Source: Zingiber officinale (taxonomy: Eukaryota; Streptophyta; Magnoliopsida; Zingiberales; Zingiberaceae). Taken from it: a stretch of DNA of 64,000 bases. The notes below the pieces were generated by a model. That model ran no database searches, had not been told where the DNA came from, and saw nothing but the letters and a program-made list of their open reading frames with translations. The stretch is from NCBI RefSeq assembly GCF_018446385.1, contig NC_055987.1:29456202-29520201 (forward strand). The letters run 5' to 3'. Below are positions 48,625 to 61,103 of the stretch, one piece after another. Each line of letters begins with the position of its first letter. The stretch's first letter is position 1. The position numbers were made by a program, and so were the translations under genes.

Positions 48625-50500
48625 TGTTAGTGAGAGCCCTAAAGTCGATCATGTGATGATTGTTGTATGGACTCGATGTATCATATTTCTATATATATTT
48701 AATTGTTAGTGAGAGCCCTAGAACCGATCATGTGATGATTGTTGTATGGACTCAATGCATCATATTCCTATATATATTTATAAAGACATTTCTTTATGGT
48801 TATTATACTTACTTGTATTGATGTCAAATAACTGAGTATAATAGCGTCCTTGAGTAGAAGGTTCTTATCTATATCAATCGATTGATTGAATTGATAATGA
48901 GATGATATAGAGAAAACTACTCTTAATCATTTGTAGTCAAGTATTAACATTCAGTGACAATGTTAATACGATGAGACTAGCATGTAGGTCAACTCGATGA
49001 CTTGATCTCACAAGTCATGGATATTAGATATCAAGTTGACACATGGGTATGCATTGGAGAATGTATATTGAATGATCCGCCATGAGAAAGTATCATGGAT
49101 CGTTATATGAGTGTCATATACTTTCTCATGTGACTATTAGTATGACTATCGGTCCTTGGACCTAAAGTCACCATGGTTCCCTACATAAGGAGTTGCATAC
49201 TTTGGCTTCGTCAAACGTCACCCGTAAATGGGTGGACTATAAAAGCAACTATTGGGTATGTAACAAATTATGCGGAGGGATGTGAGTGATGTAAATATGA
49301 TCTATCTCTCTTATATGACGGGAGTGACATCATGATTCTTGATAGAGTGAGACCACTAAGTGCATGACCATGCCCAAATAGGTCAATATGAGATATTGAG
49401 CTCATTTGATTAGAGTGAGTCTACTTGGAGTTCAAGACATAAATTGATTAGAGGATGACACGGTCTATGCCTCAATTGATCAATTTAGATGTCAAGGATA
49501 GAAGGACATTGTCACATATTGTGAGAGTCACAATTAGTAGTTACAATGGTGATGTTGGATCTCAACATTCTTGTAACTTGGGTAATAATGATGTGTTGCT
49601 AGATACCGCTCATTACTTATGTTTCTAAATGGGTTTAGGAGCATTGCCAACGTTACAAGAACCTATAGGGTCACACACAAAGGGCAGTTAGATGGAGATT
49701 AGGTTCATATGATGGACCAAGAGGATTAGGTTCATGTGATGAGCCAAATTGGATTAAGAGTAATCCAGATTAGACTAATTAAGTTGGACTCAATTTGATT
49801 CATGTGTCGAATGAGTCTAATTTAGACTATGATTCATTGAATCAATTTAAACTAATGAATAGAGATTCATTAAATTAAATTGATTTGAATCAAAGGTTAG
49901 ATTTGATCAACCATGGGAGATAAGAGGTCAAGTTTGACTTGACTTGAGAGGGAAGATGAAGGGTCAAGTTTGACTTGACCAAATGCCACCTCATTGTGAC
50001 TTGGCATGGGCCGACCAATGATGATGTTCCACATCATCAAGGCTACATCATTGTGTGCCACCTCATGAGGAAGACCAAGAGCCATGACTCTTGGTATTAC
50101 ATGGAGATATAAGAGCTCTAATAAGTGGCCGGCCACATTGAATCAAGGCAATTCAAGGCTTCTTCTTCTTCCTCTCTTCTTCTTCTCTCCTTCTCCTCCA
50201 TTGCCAAGACCTCTCAAGAGTGCTAGCACACTCTAAGTGATTTTCTCCACCTTTTGTCCGTGTGAATACGTGTAGAGGAGTGTACACTTGACACTCTATG
50301 AGATCCGGCAACCATTTGGACGAGCGAGATAAGCGAAGGGCATTGCTACAAGGGTAATACTTCTTTTTCATGTAGATCTAAGGTAGATCTAGTGTAGACA
50401 AACATGTACATGAATTTTTATTTATCTTCACACGGATCCGTGGCTATCTTCGAGGTTTCTGCAACGCAAAAAGCAGTTTTTGCGGCTCGAAAGTCTAACA
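48625..50500 (+). repeat. 5' LTR of copia F, with duplicated 79-bp tip
   Basis: The TGTTAGTGAGAGCCC start occurs twice, at 48,625 and 48,704. The second copy begins the LTR proper (about 1.8 kb, ending AAGTCTAACA), while the first directly abuts the AAAAG target duplication. W-box pairs GTCAAGTTTGACTTGAC are at about 49,928-49,980. Confidence 0.9.
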
Positions 50501-50513
50501 GTGGTATCAGAGC
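50501..50513 (+). other. Primer binding site of copia F (initiator tRNA-Met type)
   Basis: GTGGTATCAGAGC directly follows the 5' LTR; TGGTATCAGAGC complements the 3' end of plant initiator methionine tRNA, the usual primer of copia elements. Confidence 0.9.
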
Positions 50514-51288
50514 CACGTGCGAAGCTTGTACATGTTTGTATTTGTTATTATGAAAAGGTTTCAGATCTGTAAGTTTCTGTAATTTTTCTATGTTTATAGA
50601 TTTTGTGAGTATTTTTCTTGTAGAGGCAAAGCAACAAGTGTTTGGACACTTGTAGGCTTCAAATACCAAGAAAAACCTTCCGAAACGGCAAGGTTTCACC
50701 CAAATAATTTTTTTTTTTTTTGGGGACAGCGGCTTAAGGCGCTATTAGATCAGTTTGGGACACTCGCGATATTCATTTCATGAGAAGGGGCGCTGCCCCT
50801 AACCCCGCAAGGGGCATTGTCTCGCGACCGCGCCCGAAAATCGCTAAACGAGACCACCGAGAAGTTGTGACTCATAAAATTGATAAAACAGTAGTAAAAT
50901 TATAGAAATTTATGTAAAATACATAATTTATAATTATGTATGATATTGTGATGGTCATGGCCCAAAAATCCCAATGTGATTGGTTAAAATTGTGTTGTAA
51001 TTCATAATATGGCCTGCACGTCATTTTTTTTATTGTGCGTGTTGTATACGATATGCGACCTGCGCGTCGTGCCTCCCTTATTATGTTCCTGTTGTAAATA
51101 AATTTTAGACTCGAATGTAACTCGAGTTTCATATTTATAATGTACAAAATGAAGCGGTGGAAGGTCCACTCAAGAAGGAGTTACGAGGAGGGTGCTGCCA
51201 ACACATGGCGGTCAAAAGGAGGCGTTTGAAGAAGCCGTTGACCCTAGGTTGATCGTCCGATTTTTTCATCAGCTTGAGAAAATCGTAG

Positions 51289-53721
51289 TGTTGGTTGGTC
51301 CTAGGAAGATCGTACCGGTTCCACTGTACAAAAATTTTGTATAAGTGTCGAACCTTTCTTAAACAACCTATTGTGTTCTTTAGAAGTTAAATTAGGAATA
51401 GCAAACGGAACTTAATATTATTGATTCTAAATTTAGCTTATATTTTCTTAATGGTTTAGATTTGGATCTCAAGCGGAACTTAACACTATTGATCCAAATC
51501 AACCTACGTTATAAGTTCAATTGAATATTAATTTCCAAAATTGGCTTCTAGGACTACATGGTGAGGCACATGACCTTCTTGGGTATGGGAGCATCCACCA
51601 CCGCCTAGACAAAGCCTTTTAAGGAAAGATAATATTTAATTTCCTTATATAACTCTAGGTTTAACCAAAAAGAATAATCGAATCACAAATTTGAAAAACA
51701 AAAAGAAAACACAAACTCGAATTACAATTCGAAAAATTAGAATCTAATGCCTCTTGTGTTTGGAATTACAAAGAAAAATAATTAGCATGATGTGGAAGAA
51801 AATTACTAGTTATACCTTCTCTTTATATGCTAATGACCTCGAGATCTTCTACCGTATTCTTCGCCTCACCTTGGATGTTGTGTGGGCAACGATCCTCTAA
51901 GATGAACACCACCCAAAGAGCTCCTCCTCCTTCTCTAAGTTTCGGCCACCACCACCACCAAGGATCAAAAGAGAGCAAAGGGAAAAGAGAGGAAGAGAGG
52001 GCCGACCACAATGAGGAACTCCACCAAGAGAATAAGAATTGTTGTGTCATGAGGCCTCTCCTCCCATTCTTTTATATTATTTGGCCAAGGCAAATAAGGA
52101 AAGACTTTTTACAAAAATTAAAATCTTCCTCTTGTTTTTCCTTTTTCCTTTTTATTTTTCCTTTTCTTTCCTCTTGATTGAATCAATCATCAAACATTGA
52201 TTGGATGATGATTTAATTTTGGCCGGCCCCTTGCTTGGGCACCAAGTAAGGGTGGCCGACCACATCATCAAGGAGAGAAATTATTTTTATAAAATTTTAC
52301 AAAAGAAGATATCTTCTTATAAAATTTTACAAGTTCTCTTTTCTATCGTGGATGTTAAAAAAGGAAAGTTTTAAAAATTAAAACCAAGTTTTAAAATTTA
52401 AAACTTCTCTTCTAAAATTTCCTTGTTTAACATGGTTACAAAAATAGAAAATTTTAATTTTAAAACTTCTCTTCCTTTTTTCTAAAAACCATGAGGATGG
52501 TTAAAAAAGGAAAATTTTAAAACTTTTAAACTTTCTATTAAACCATGTGACCTAATTCAAATAAGGAAAGTTTTATATTTTAAAAACTCTCTTTTAAAAC
52601 TTGTAGTTTTCTACAAAGAGAAGATTTTAAAAAGTCAAAACACCCTTTCTTATTAGACATATTATGGCCGACCCCTCTTTTCTTGGACACCAAGCAAAGG
52701 GCCGACCCCTTTGTGAAGGAGATTGGCCGACCCCTTTGGCTTGGTCACCAAGCCATGGGCCGACCTCTTCTTGGACACCAAGAAGGGCTTTATATGGGTG
52801 GACTTGAGGCTTTAATGAGGCTACGACAGGGACCTAGAGGAGAAATTGGGTTTGGCCTTTCAAGTAGCTTGAGTATCCCGTGTTCGCCCTGAACACACAA
52901 CTCAAGTTCAGCAATAATAACTCATTCCACTAGAGAGTTATTATTGCACTACCGCACCAATCCCAAATTATATTATGGACTCCTTCATATATGAGTGTGT
53001 TAGTCTCCCTGTGTTTAAGATAACGAATGTCCACTAATTAAGTTACTGACAACTCACTTAATTAATATCTAGCTCCAAGAGTAGTACTACTCAACTTCAT
53101 TGTCATGTTGGACTAAGTTCATCTGCAGGGTTTAACATGACAATCCTTATGAGCTCCTCTTGGGGGCATTCTCAACCTAGATAACTAGGGCACAAATTCC
53201 TTCTATAATCAACAACACACACTATAAGTAATATCATTTCCCAACTTATCGGGCCTATTGATTTATCGAACTAAATCTCACCTTTTGATAAGTTAAAGAA
53301 ATAAATACTAAATATATGTGCTTGTTATTATATTAGGATTAAGAGCACACACTTCCATAATAACTAAGGTCTAGTTCTTTTATTAAGTCAGTATAAAAAC
53401 AACTTACCTAAAATGGTCCTACTCAATACACTTAGAGTGTACTAGTGTAATTTATTAGTCAAGATAAACTAATACCTAATTACACTACGACTATTCCAAT
53501 GGTTTGTTCCTTTCCATCTTAGTCGTGAGCAACTGTTTATAATTTATAAAGAACTGATAACATGATCTTCTGTGTGTGACACCACATATCATGTTATCTA
53601 CAATATAAATTAATTGAACAACTACACTTAACCAATAAAATGTAGATATTTGACCAATGTGATTCTTTTATTTCATAAATAAATGTTTACAAAAGCTAGG
53701 CTTTTAGTATACACTCTAACA
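51289..53721 (-). mobile_element. Solo LTR C (family 1) inside copia F
   Basis: 2,433 bp from TGTTGGTTGG to CACTCTAACA, same orientation as A, flanked by an imperfect duplication CGTAG (51,284-51,288) / CATAG (53,722-53,726). It aligns with A, and with B on the other strand, through the TATACACTCTAACA tip, the CATGACAATCCTTATGAGCTC block and the GTTCCACTGTACAAAA block. It lies between the primer site and gag of copia F, so it is younger than F. No coding region is attached. Confidence 0.9.
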
Positions 53722-53760
53722 CATAGTAGGGTCATGACCTCATCACAAATTGATTAATCA

Positions 53761-53761
<1 letters not shown>

Positions 53762-53792
<31 letters not shown>
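53762..53792. repeat. (TA)15 microsatellite in the copia F leader
   Basis: Thirty-one bases of perfect TA alternation just right of solo LTR C. Confidence 0.95.
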
Positions 53793-53794
<2 letters not shown>

Positions 53795-54429
53795 TTGCTT
53801 GTGTGTATGTGATGCATGCTAAGGTAGGGTAATTAGTGCCTTAATGCGTATATGATACACATTCATGATTAGATTAGATCTTAATCAAGTCAACTAGAAA
53901 TGCCTACCAAGTTTTGATACTCATCACTACCTCGATCATTTGTTGTTGTTGAATCTGCCAAAGCAGAGCAATGCATATTATCTTGGTAGGGTGCGGAGGG
54001 ACAATCTTGGTCCCGCCTATCAAAGCTTGGGTGAGAACAAACTCAATTAGATTGAGTATAGCTAGTTATCTTAATTGGATCGAGTAAAACTATAGGCATT
54101 TTCCAATGGTTGGGAAGATAGAATAAAGATCACATTTATCTTGATCCTATAAACAAGAGTTGCATAAAGATGTAATTGATAATTAGTTATCTACCAATCA
54201 TACTAAGTCTTGGGCGATTTAGCCAAAGCTGACTCAAGACGTAGTATGATGTGGATCTTGTCTTGTGAGAATTATAGCTAATTGGTATGAATCTAGTAGT
54301 GTGGTTTGACCACATCCATGACTTGATTCTACAAAAGCTCTATAATTCTGTGGAAGCATCATTTAGTTAAAGGCCCAATTAAATGATAAATGGAATATGA
54401 TATTTACTTTTTGCTTTATTTATGTTGTA

Positions 54430-55240
54430 GATTGTCATGTCAACGAACACGAACATTTTCTCCCTACATTCTGTCCTTGACAAGGACAAGCTCAATGGAT
54501 CTAATTTCCTGGACTGGTACAGGAATCTGAGAATCGTTCTCATATAAGAAAAAAAACTGTACATCCTGGAGCAGCCCATTCCAGAAGCACCTCCTGCCAC
54601 TGCCACGCGAGCCGACCGAGATGCTTATAAGAAGCATCAAGATGATGCATTAGATGTGTTATGCCTCATGCTCGCAACCATGAACTCTGAGCTTCAGAAG
54701 CAACATGAGTTGATGACTGCTTATAATATGGTTGAACATCTTCGTCAACTATATCAAGGACAAGCAAGACACGAGAGATTCGAGATCTCTAAGGTACTGT
54801 TTTAGTGCAAGATGCAAGATGGGACTCCCGTAGGTCCATATGTACTCAAGATGATTGGGTACATAGAGAACCTACAAAGGTTGGGATTCCCACTTTGCCA
54901 AGAACTGACCACTGACTTGATCTTGCAATCCTTGCCAGAAAGTTACAATCAATTTGTCATAAATTACAATATGAACGAAATTGATAAGCCACTGCCTGAG
55001 CTGCTAAGTATGTTGTGAACTGCTGAGCTCAACCTTAAGAAGGTAAAGCCCAACTCCATTTTGATGGTATAAAAGCATAAAGGCAAGGGCAAGCCTAAAG
55101 GTAAGGGAAAATTCCAAGCCAAGGGCAAAGGCAAGGTAATGAAACCTAAAGGAGGGGTTGCCAAGGATGCTACCTGCTTCCACTGCGGTCAGATCGGACA
55201 TTGGAAGAGGAACTGCAAAGGATACCTGGAAGATCTTAAG
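54430..55240 (+). mobile_element. Copia F gag region
   Basis: Follows the leader. It encodes a copia-type gag: an N-terminal segment with LNGSNFLDWYRNLRIVL-like residues, a central helical region, and a CCHC zinc knuckle CFHCGQIGHWKRNC near 55,172-55,213. Fossil copy, broken. Confidence 0.8.
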
Positions 55241-55289
55241 AAGAAGAGAAATGAGATTTCTACTTCAGGTATATATGTTATAGAAGTCA

Positions 55290-56530
55290 ATCTTTCTATT
55301 TCTTCATCGTGGGTATTAGATACCGGATGTGCTTCTCACATTTGTACTAATGTGCAGACACTGAGAAATAGCAGGGCATTGACGAAGGACGAGGTGGACC
55401 TACGAGTAGGCAATGGAGCACGGGTTGTTGCTGTTGCTGTAGGAACTTACTTCCTATCTCTGCCCTCTAGGCTTGTACTAGAATTAGGTGAATGTTGTTA
55501 TGTGTCTGCTCTCACTAAGAACATCATTTCAGTTTCTTGTTTAGACAAGAAAGGCTTTTCATTTGTAATAAAGAACAAATGTTGTTCCGTTTATTTAAAA
55601 GATATGTTCTATTGTAGTGCACCTCTGATGAACAGACTCTACATTCTAGACTTAGAGAACCCCATCTATAACATAAGTACCAAAAGGTTTAAGACAAATA
55701 AAATGAACCGAACCTATCTCCGGCATTGTCGCTTAGGTCATATAAATGAGAATCGCTTATCCTAGCTCCATAAAGATAATTTGATGGACTCATTTGATTT
55801 TAAATCATATGAGACATACGAGTCATGCCTACTGGGCAAGCTAACCAAGACTCCCTTTAGTGGACACAGCAAAAGAGCAACTGACTTGTTAGGACTTATA
55901 CATAGTGATGTATGTGGGCCTTTCAATGTCACTGCCAGAGGTGGTTATAGGTACTTCATTACATTTACTGATGACTTCAGTAGATATGGTTATGTGTATC
56001 TGATGACACATAAGTCACAATCCTTTAAAAAGTTCAAAGAATTTAAAAATGAAGTACAAAACTAGTTAGGCAAGAGTATTAAAATACTTCGATCAGATCG
56101 AGGTGGTGAATACCTTAGCCATGAGTTTCATGACTATCTAGTTGAGTGTGAGATTCTATCCCAACTTACTCCTCCTGGAACACCACAGTGGAATGGTGTA
56201 TCCGAAAGGAGGAATCGTACCCTATTAGATATGATACAATCTATGATAAGTCACACAAATCTTCCTATATCTTTTTGGGGATATGCTCTAGACACAGCAG
56301 TCTTCACACTTAACCGTGTTCCATCTAAAGCTGTGATAAAGACACCATATAGGATATGGACTGGGAGAGATGCTCAGATATCTTTTATGATGATTTGGGG
56401 TTGTGAGACTTACGTTCGACGTCAAGTCTCGGACAAACTGGGACCCAAATCTAATAAGTGCTATTTTATAGGATATCCCAAGGAAACAAAGGGATATTAC
56501 TTCTACATTCCCTGTCACCACAAAGTGTTT
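55290..56530 (+). mobile_element. Copia F protease and integrase region
   Basis: An aspartic protease active site (WVLDTGCASHIC) is followed by the integrase zinc finger (CRLGHINENRL and later CLLGK) and the catalytic core (HSDVCGPFNV, FITFTDDFSRYGYVYLM). The protease-integrase-RT order is what defines Ty1/copia. Fossil copy, broken. Confidence 0.85.
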
Positions 56531-56819
56531 GTGGTTGACTGGGGTATTTATAGAAAAGGACTTTGTTTCTAGAAAAACTAGTGGGAGTACCTTCGATCTT
56601 GAAGAAGTTCAAGATATGGACCATAGCATTGAAGCCTTGATGGAAGTTGAACTGGAACCACAAAATATTATTGCACAAGGAGTTGAGGAACAACAACCAG
56701 TTCAAGTAGACCTACCTCTTCGCAGGTCTGATAGGATACATCGTCAGCCTAAGAGATACTCATTTCTCTTGTCTAACCATGAAGACGTTATGCTCATTGA
56801 GAATGAGCCTACCTCCTAT

Positions 56820-57620
56820 CAAGAAGCTGTGATGAGACCAGATTCTGAGAAATGGCTAGAGGCCATGAAATCCGAGATGAAATCCATGTACACCAACCAA
56901 GTATGGACTTTGGTTAATCCACCTGAAGGCGTCAAACCCATTGGGTGTAAGTGGGTCTTTAAGAGAAAGACTGACATGGATGGACTTATTACCTATAAGG
57001 GTCATTTGGTAGCTAAAGGTTTCAAGCAAATTCATGGTATTGACTATGATGAAACTTTTTCTCTAGTAGCGATGTTTAAGTCCATTCGGATCATGCTTGC
57101 TATTGCAGCATACCATGATTATGAGATCTGATAGATGGATGTCAAAATCGTGTTTCTGAATGGAAACTTGCTCAAGGATGTATACATGACACAACCTGAG
57201 GGTTTTGTAGATCTGCATACTGGCAGAGTATGCAAGCTGCATAAGTCTATTTATGGACTAAAGCAAGCTTCTCGGAGCTGGAATCTTCGATTCGATGATG
57301 CGATCAAACAATTTAGTTTCATCAAGAATGAAGATGAACCCTGTGTCTACAAGAAGGTTGTTGGGAACACAGTTGTCTTCCTTGTATTGTATGTGGATGA
57401 CATACTACTCATTGGAAATGACATCCCTTTGCTGCAGTCTGTAAAGACTTGGCTGGGGAATTGTTTCTCAATGAAGGACTTAGGTGAAGCAGCCTGTATT
57501 CTAGGCATAAAGATCTATAGAGATAGATCTAAGAGATTGTTTGGCCTAAGTCAAAGTACATATATTGACACGGTATTACTACGGTTTGCCATGCAGAATT
57601 CCAAGAAAGGATTTCTGTTG
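56820..57620 (+). mobile_element. Copia F reverse transcriptase region
   Basis: Conserved copia RT blocks: W-x-L-V-x-P-P-x-G (WTLVNPPEGVKPIGCKWVFK), MDVK...FLNG, YGLKQASRSW and the catalytic YVDDILL. Fossil copy, broken. Confidence 0.88.
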
Positions 57621-57839
57621 ATGTCACATGGTGTGAGTCTTTCGAAGACTCAAAGTCCTTCTTCTAGAGAGGAGAGAGACCGCATGGATAAGATCCCTTA
57701 TGCTTCAGCCATAGGATCTATCATGTACGTCATGCTATGTACTCGTCCTGATATTTCATATGCTTTGAGCATGACGAGCAGATACCAGTCAGATCTAGGT
57801 GAACGTCACTGAATAACGGTCAAGAATATTCTTAAGTAC

Positions 57840-58380
57840 TTGAGAAGGACTAAAGAATATTTCTTGATATTTGGAGGCGATGGCGAGCTAGCTGTAAAGG
57901 GTTACAGTGATGCCAGCTTCCAAACTGATCAGGATGATTATAGATCATAGTCTGGGTTCGTGTTTTGCTTGAATGGTGGTGCTGTGAGCTGGAAGAGTTC
58001 GAAGCAGGACACAGTTGCTGATTCTACAACAGAGATCGAGTATATTGCTGCATTAGAAGCAGCAAAGGAGGCAGTTTGGATCCGCAAGTTTATTATTGAG
58101 CTTGGGTGGTTCCTAGCATAGCCAATCCTATAGAGCTCTATTGTGACAACAATGGAGCAATTGCGCAGGCTAAGGAACCTCGCTCACACCAGCGGACCAA
58201 ACACATACTACGACACTTCCATCTCATTCGAGAGATCATCGATAGAGGAGATTTGAAAATTTACAGAGTACCCACAGAAGCTAACATCGCTGATCCCTTG
58301 ACTAAGGCTTTGGCACAGAGGAAGCATGATGGTCACACTAGGTCATTGGGTGTTAGAGCCTACCCTGATTGGCACTAGTG
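57840..58380 (+). mobile_element. Copia F RNase H region
   Basis: Copia RNase H features: a GYSDASFQTD start, [48 protein letters not shown] and ADPLTKALAQ near the end. The polypurine tract AGTGGGAGAT (about 58,383-58,392) directly precedes the 3' LTR. Fossil copy, broken. Confidence 0.85.
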
Positions 58381-58392
58381 CTAGTGGGAGAT

Positions 58393-60186
58393 TGTTAGTG
58401 AGAGCCCTAGAGCCGATCATGTGATGATTGTTGTATGGACTCGATGTATCATATTCCTATATATATTTATAAAGACATTTCTTTATGGTTATTATACTTA
58501 CTTATATTGGTGCTAAATAACTGAGTATAATATCGTCCTTGAGTAGAAGGTTCTTATCTATATCAATCGATTGATTGAATTGATAATGAGATGATATAGA
58601 AAACACTACTCTTAATCATTCTTAGTCAAGTATTAACATTCAGGGACAATGTTAATATGATGAGACTAGCATGTAGGTCAGCTCGATGACTTGATCTCAC
58701 AAGTCATGGATATTAGATATTAAGTTGACACATGGGTATGCATTGGAGAATGTATACTGAATGACCCGCCATGAGAAAGTATTATGGATCGTTATATGAG
58801 TGTCATATACTTTCTCATGTGACTATTAGTATGACTATCGGTCCTTGGACCTGAAGTCACCATGGTTCCCTACATAAGGAGTTGCATACTTTGACTTCGT
58901 CAAACGTCACCCGTAAATGGGTGGACTATAAAGGCAACTATTGGGTATGTAACAAATTATGCGGAGGGATGTGAGTGATGTAGATAGGATCTATCCCACT
59001 TATATGACGGGAGTGACATCATGATTCTTGATAGAGTGAGACCACTAAGTGCATGACCATGCCCAAATAGGTCAATATGAGATATTGAGCTCATTTGATT
59101 AGAGTGAGTCTACTTGGAGTTCAAGACATAAATTGATTAGAGGATGACACGGTCTATGCCTCAATTGATCAATTTAGATGTCAAGGATAGAAGGACATTG
59201 TCACATATTGTGAGAGTCACAATTAGTAGTCACAATGGTGATGTTGGATCTCAACATTCTTGTAACTTGGGTAGTAATGATGTGTTGCTAGATACCGCTC
59301 ATTACTTATGTTTCTAAATGGGTTTAGGAGCATTGCCAACGTTACAAAAACCTATAGGGTCACACACAAAGGGCAGTTAGATGGAGATTAGGTTCATATG
59401 ATGGACCAAGAGGATTAGGTTCATGTGATGAACCAAATTGGATTAAGAGTAATCCAGATTAGACTAATTGAGTTGGACTCAATTTGATTCATGTGTCGAA
59501 TGAGTCTAATTTAGACTATGATTCATTAAATCAATTTAAACTAATGAATAGAGATTCATTAAATTAAATTGATTTGAATCAAAGGTTAGATTTGATCAAC
59601 CATGGGAGATAAGAGGTCAAGTTTGACTTGACTTGAGAGGGAAGATGAAGGGTCAAGTTTGACTTGACCAAATGCCACCTCATTGTGACTAGCATGGACC
59701 GGCCAATGATGATGTTCCACATCATCAAGACTACATCATTGTGTGCCACCTCATGAGGAAGACCAAGAGCTATGACTCTTAGTATTACATGGAGATATAA
59801 GAGCTCTAATAAGTGGTCGGCCACATTGAAGCAAGGCAATCAAGGCTTCTTCTTCTTCCTCTCTTCTTCTTCTCTCCTTCTCCTCCATTGCCGAGACCTC
59901 TCAAGAGTGCTAGCACACTCTAAGTGGTTTTCTCCACCTTTTGTCCATGTGGATACGTGTAGAGGAGTGTACACTTGACACTCTACGAGATCCGGCAACC
60001 ATTTGGACAAGCGGGATAAGTGAAGGGCATCGCTACAAGGGTAATACTTCTTTTTCATGTAGATATAAGGTAGATCTAGTTAGACAAACATGTACATGAA
60101 TTTTTATTTATCTTCGCACGGATCCGTGGCTAGCTTCGAGGTTTTCGCAACGTAAAATACGGTTTTTACGGCTCAAAAGTCTAACA
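58393..60186 (+). repeat. 3' LTR of copia F
   Basis: 1,794 bp, TGTTAGTGAG to AAGTCTAACA, followed by the AAAAG duplication. It has only one copy of the 79-bp tip. W-box pairs as in the 5' LTR lie at about 59,617-59,670. Confidence 0.92.
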
Positions 60187-61091
60187 AAAAGATCCCACAG
60201 AACAGAACCTTACCTCACTTCCCTAATCAAGTTGCTGTCCACCAACCGGATCAAGAAGAAGAAGAGATCAGAATTCAACAAAACAACCTATCACCAACTA
60301 ATTTCCAGCAACAACTATGCACCTTACTTCTTTTTCTCCAATCCCATGACCTCAATCTGCAACAAAGAAGAGAAAGTGCAAGATCTAATCAGAAGGAAAA
60401 GGAATGGAGTGATCGGACACTTCCCTTAATCCAAGCAAGAATGATTAACACAGAATAGAGCCCTAATCTACTGAAATCCGTGAATCAACAAGGATCCCGC
60501 AATGAATCAAGAGGGAAGAAGGGTTTCGGTTGCTTACCCTCAAAACCCTAAGGCATCTTCACGTCGGAGTCGATGGCTTCGGCAGTGTCGAGCAGAGATG
60601 CAAGAAGAAGGGCTCAACATTGCTTGGCTTGCTCTTGTGGTGGCCGGAGGTTAGAGTGGACCGAGCTGCCAACGCTAGGGCAAAGGGAAGTCTCGGCCGA
60701 TGGTGCTCGAGCTCTAGGGCAGAGGAGCGAGGGGAAGGAGAATCGACACAAGGGGAAGGCTCGGGTTCGAAGCTTTTGTACTCATCGAGAAGAAGAGGAA
60801 GTGACGCGAGGGAGGGCGGCGCCGGTTTGGGAGACGAATCGGGCAGAGCGAGCTTAGGGGAAGAAGAGAAGAAGAATCGGCGCACGGTAAGGAAAAGAAA
60901 AGAAATGTAAAAGAAATATCTAAATAAATTAAACATTTTCTCGTTTAAATGGGGTAGCCTAAATAGACTTTCCTGGAACCCAATATTTAATCCCCTTAAA
61001 TTCGTCATACGAGCTCCGAAAAATTCTCAAAAAATTCTAAAAATTTCGAAAAATTTCCTTATGGTTATTCGTCCTTTTTCGCTATTTTACA
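60187..61091 (-). repeat. Gypsy G 3' LTR, proximal part
   Basis: Ends CGCTATTTTACA on the plus strand, so on the minus strand the LTR begins TGTAAAATAGCG. A GC-rich stretch at 60,560-60,900 carries low-complexity open frames on both strands, not treated as genes. Confidence 0.75.
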
Positions 61092-61103
61092 TTCCCCCCC
61101 ACT
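61092..61103 (-). other. Polypurine tract of gypsy G
   Basis: TTCCCCCCCCAC on the plus strand, i.e. a G-run polypurine tract on the minus strand exactly at the inner edge of the 3' LTR, where plus-strand DNA synthesis is primed. Confidence 0.8.

Larger units (their letters stand above)
48625..60186 (+). mobile_element. Full-length Ty1/copia element F
   Basis: Both LTRs, a primer binding site and a pol region in copia order (integrase before reverse transcriptase) are present. The flanking duplication is a perfect AAAAG (48,620-48,624 and 60,187-60,191). The 5' LTR is 48,625-50,500 including an extra 79-bp terminal copy; the 3' LTR is 58,393-60,186. PBS: TGGTATCAGAGC at 50,502-50,513, matching initiator tRNA-Met. 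It inserted into the 3' LTR of gypsy element G, in opposite orientation, and itself hosts solo LTR C. The coding region is broken, with several breaks. By eye the first 280 bp of the two LTRs differ at about a dozen sites, so it is not a very recent insertion. Confidence 0.93.

Noticed and set aside
60530-61008. Open frames of 94-149 codons on both strands
   Set aside because: They lie in the GC-rich body of the gypsy LTR and have low-complexity translations.
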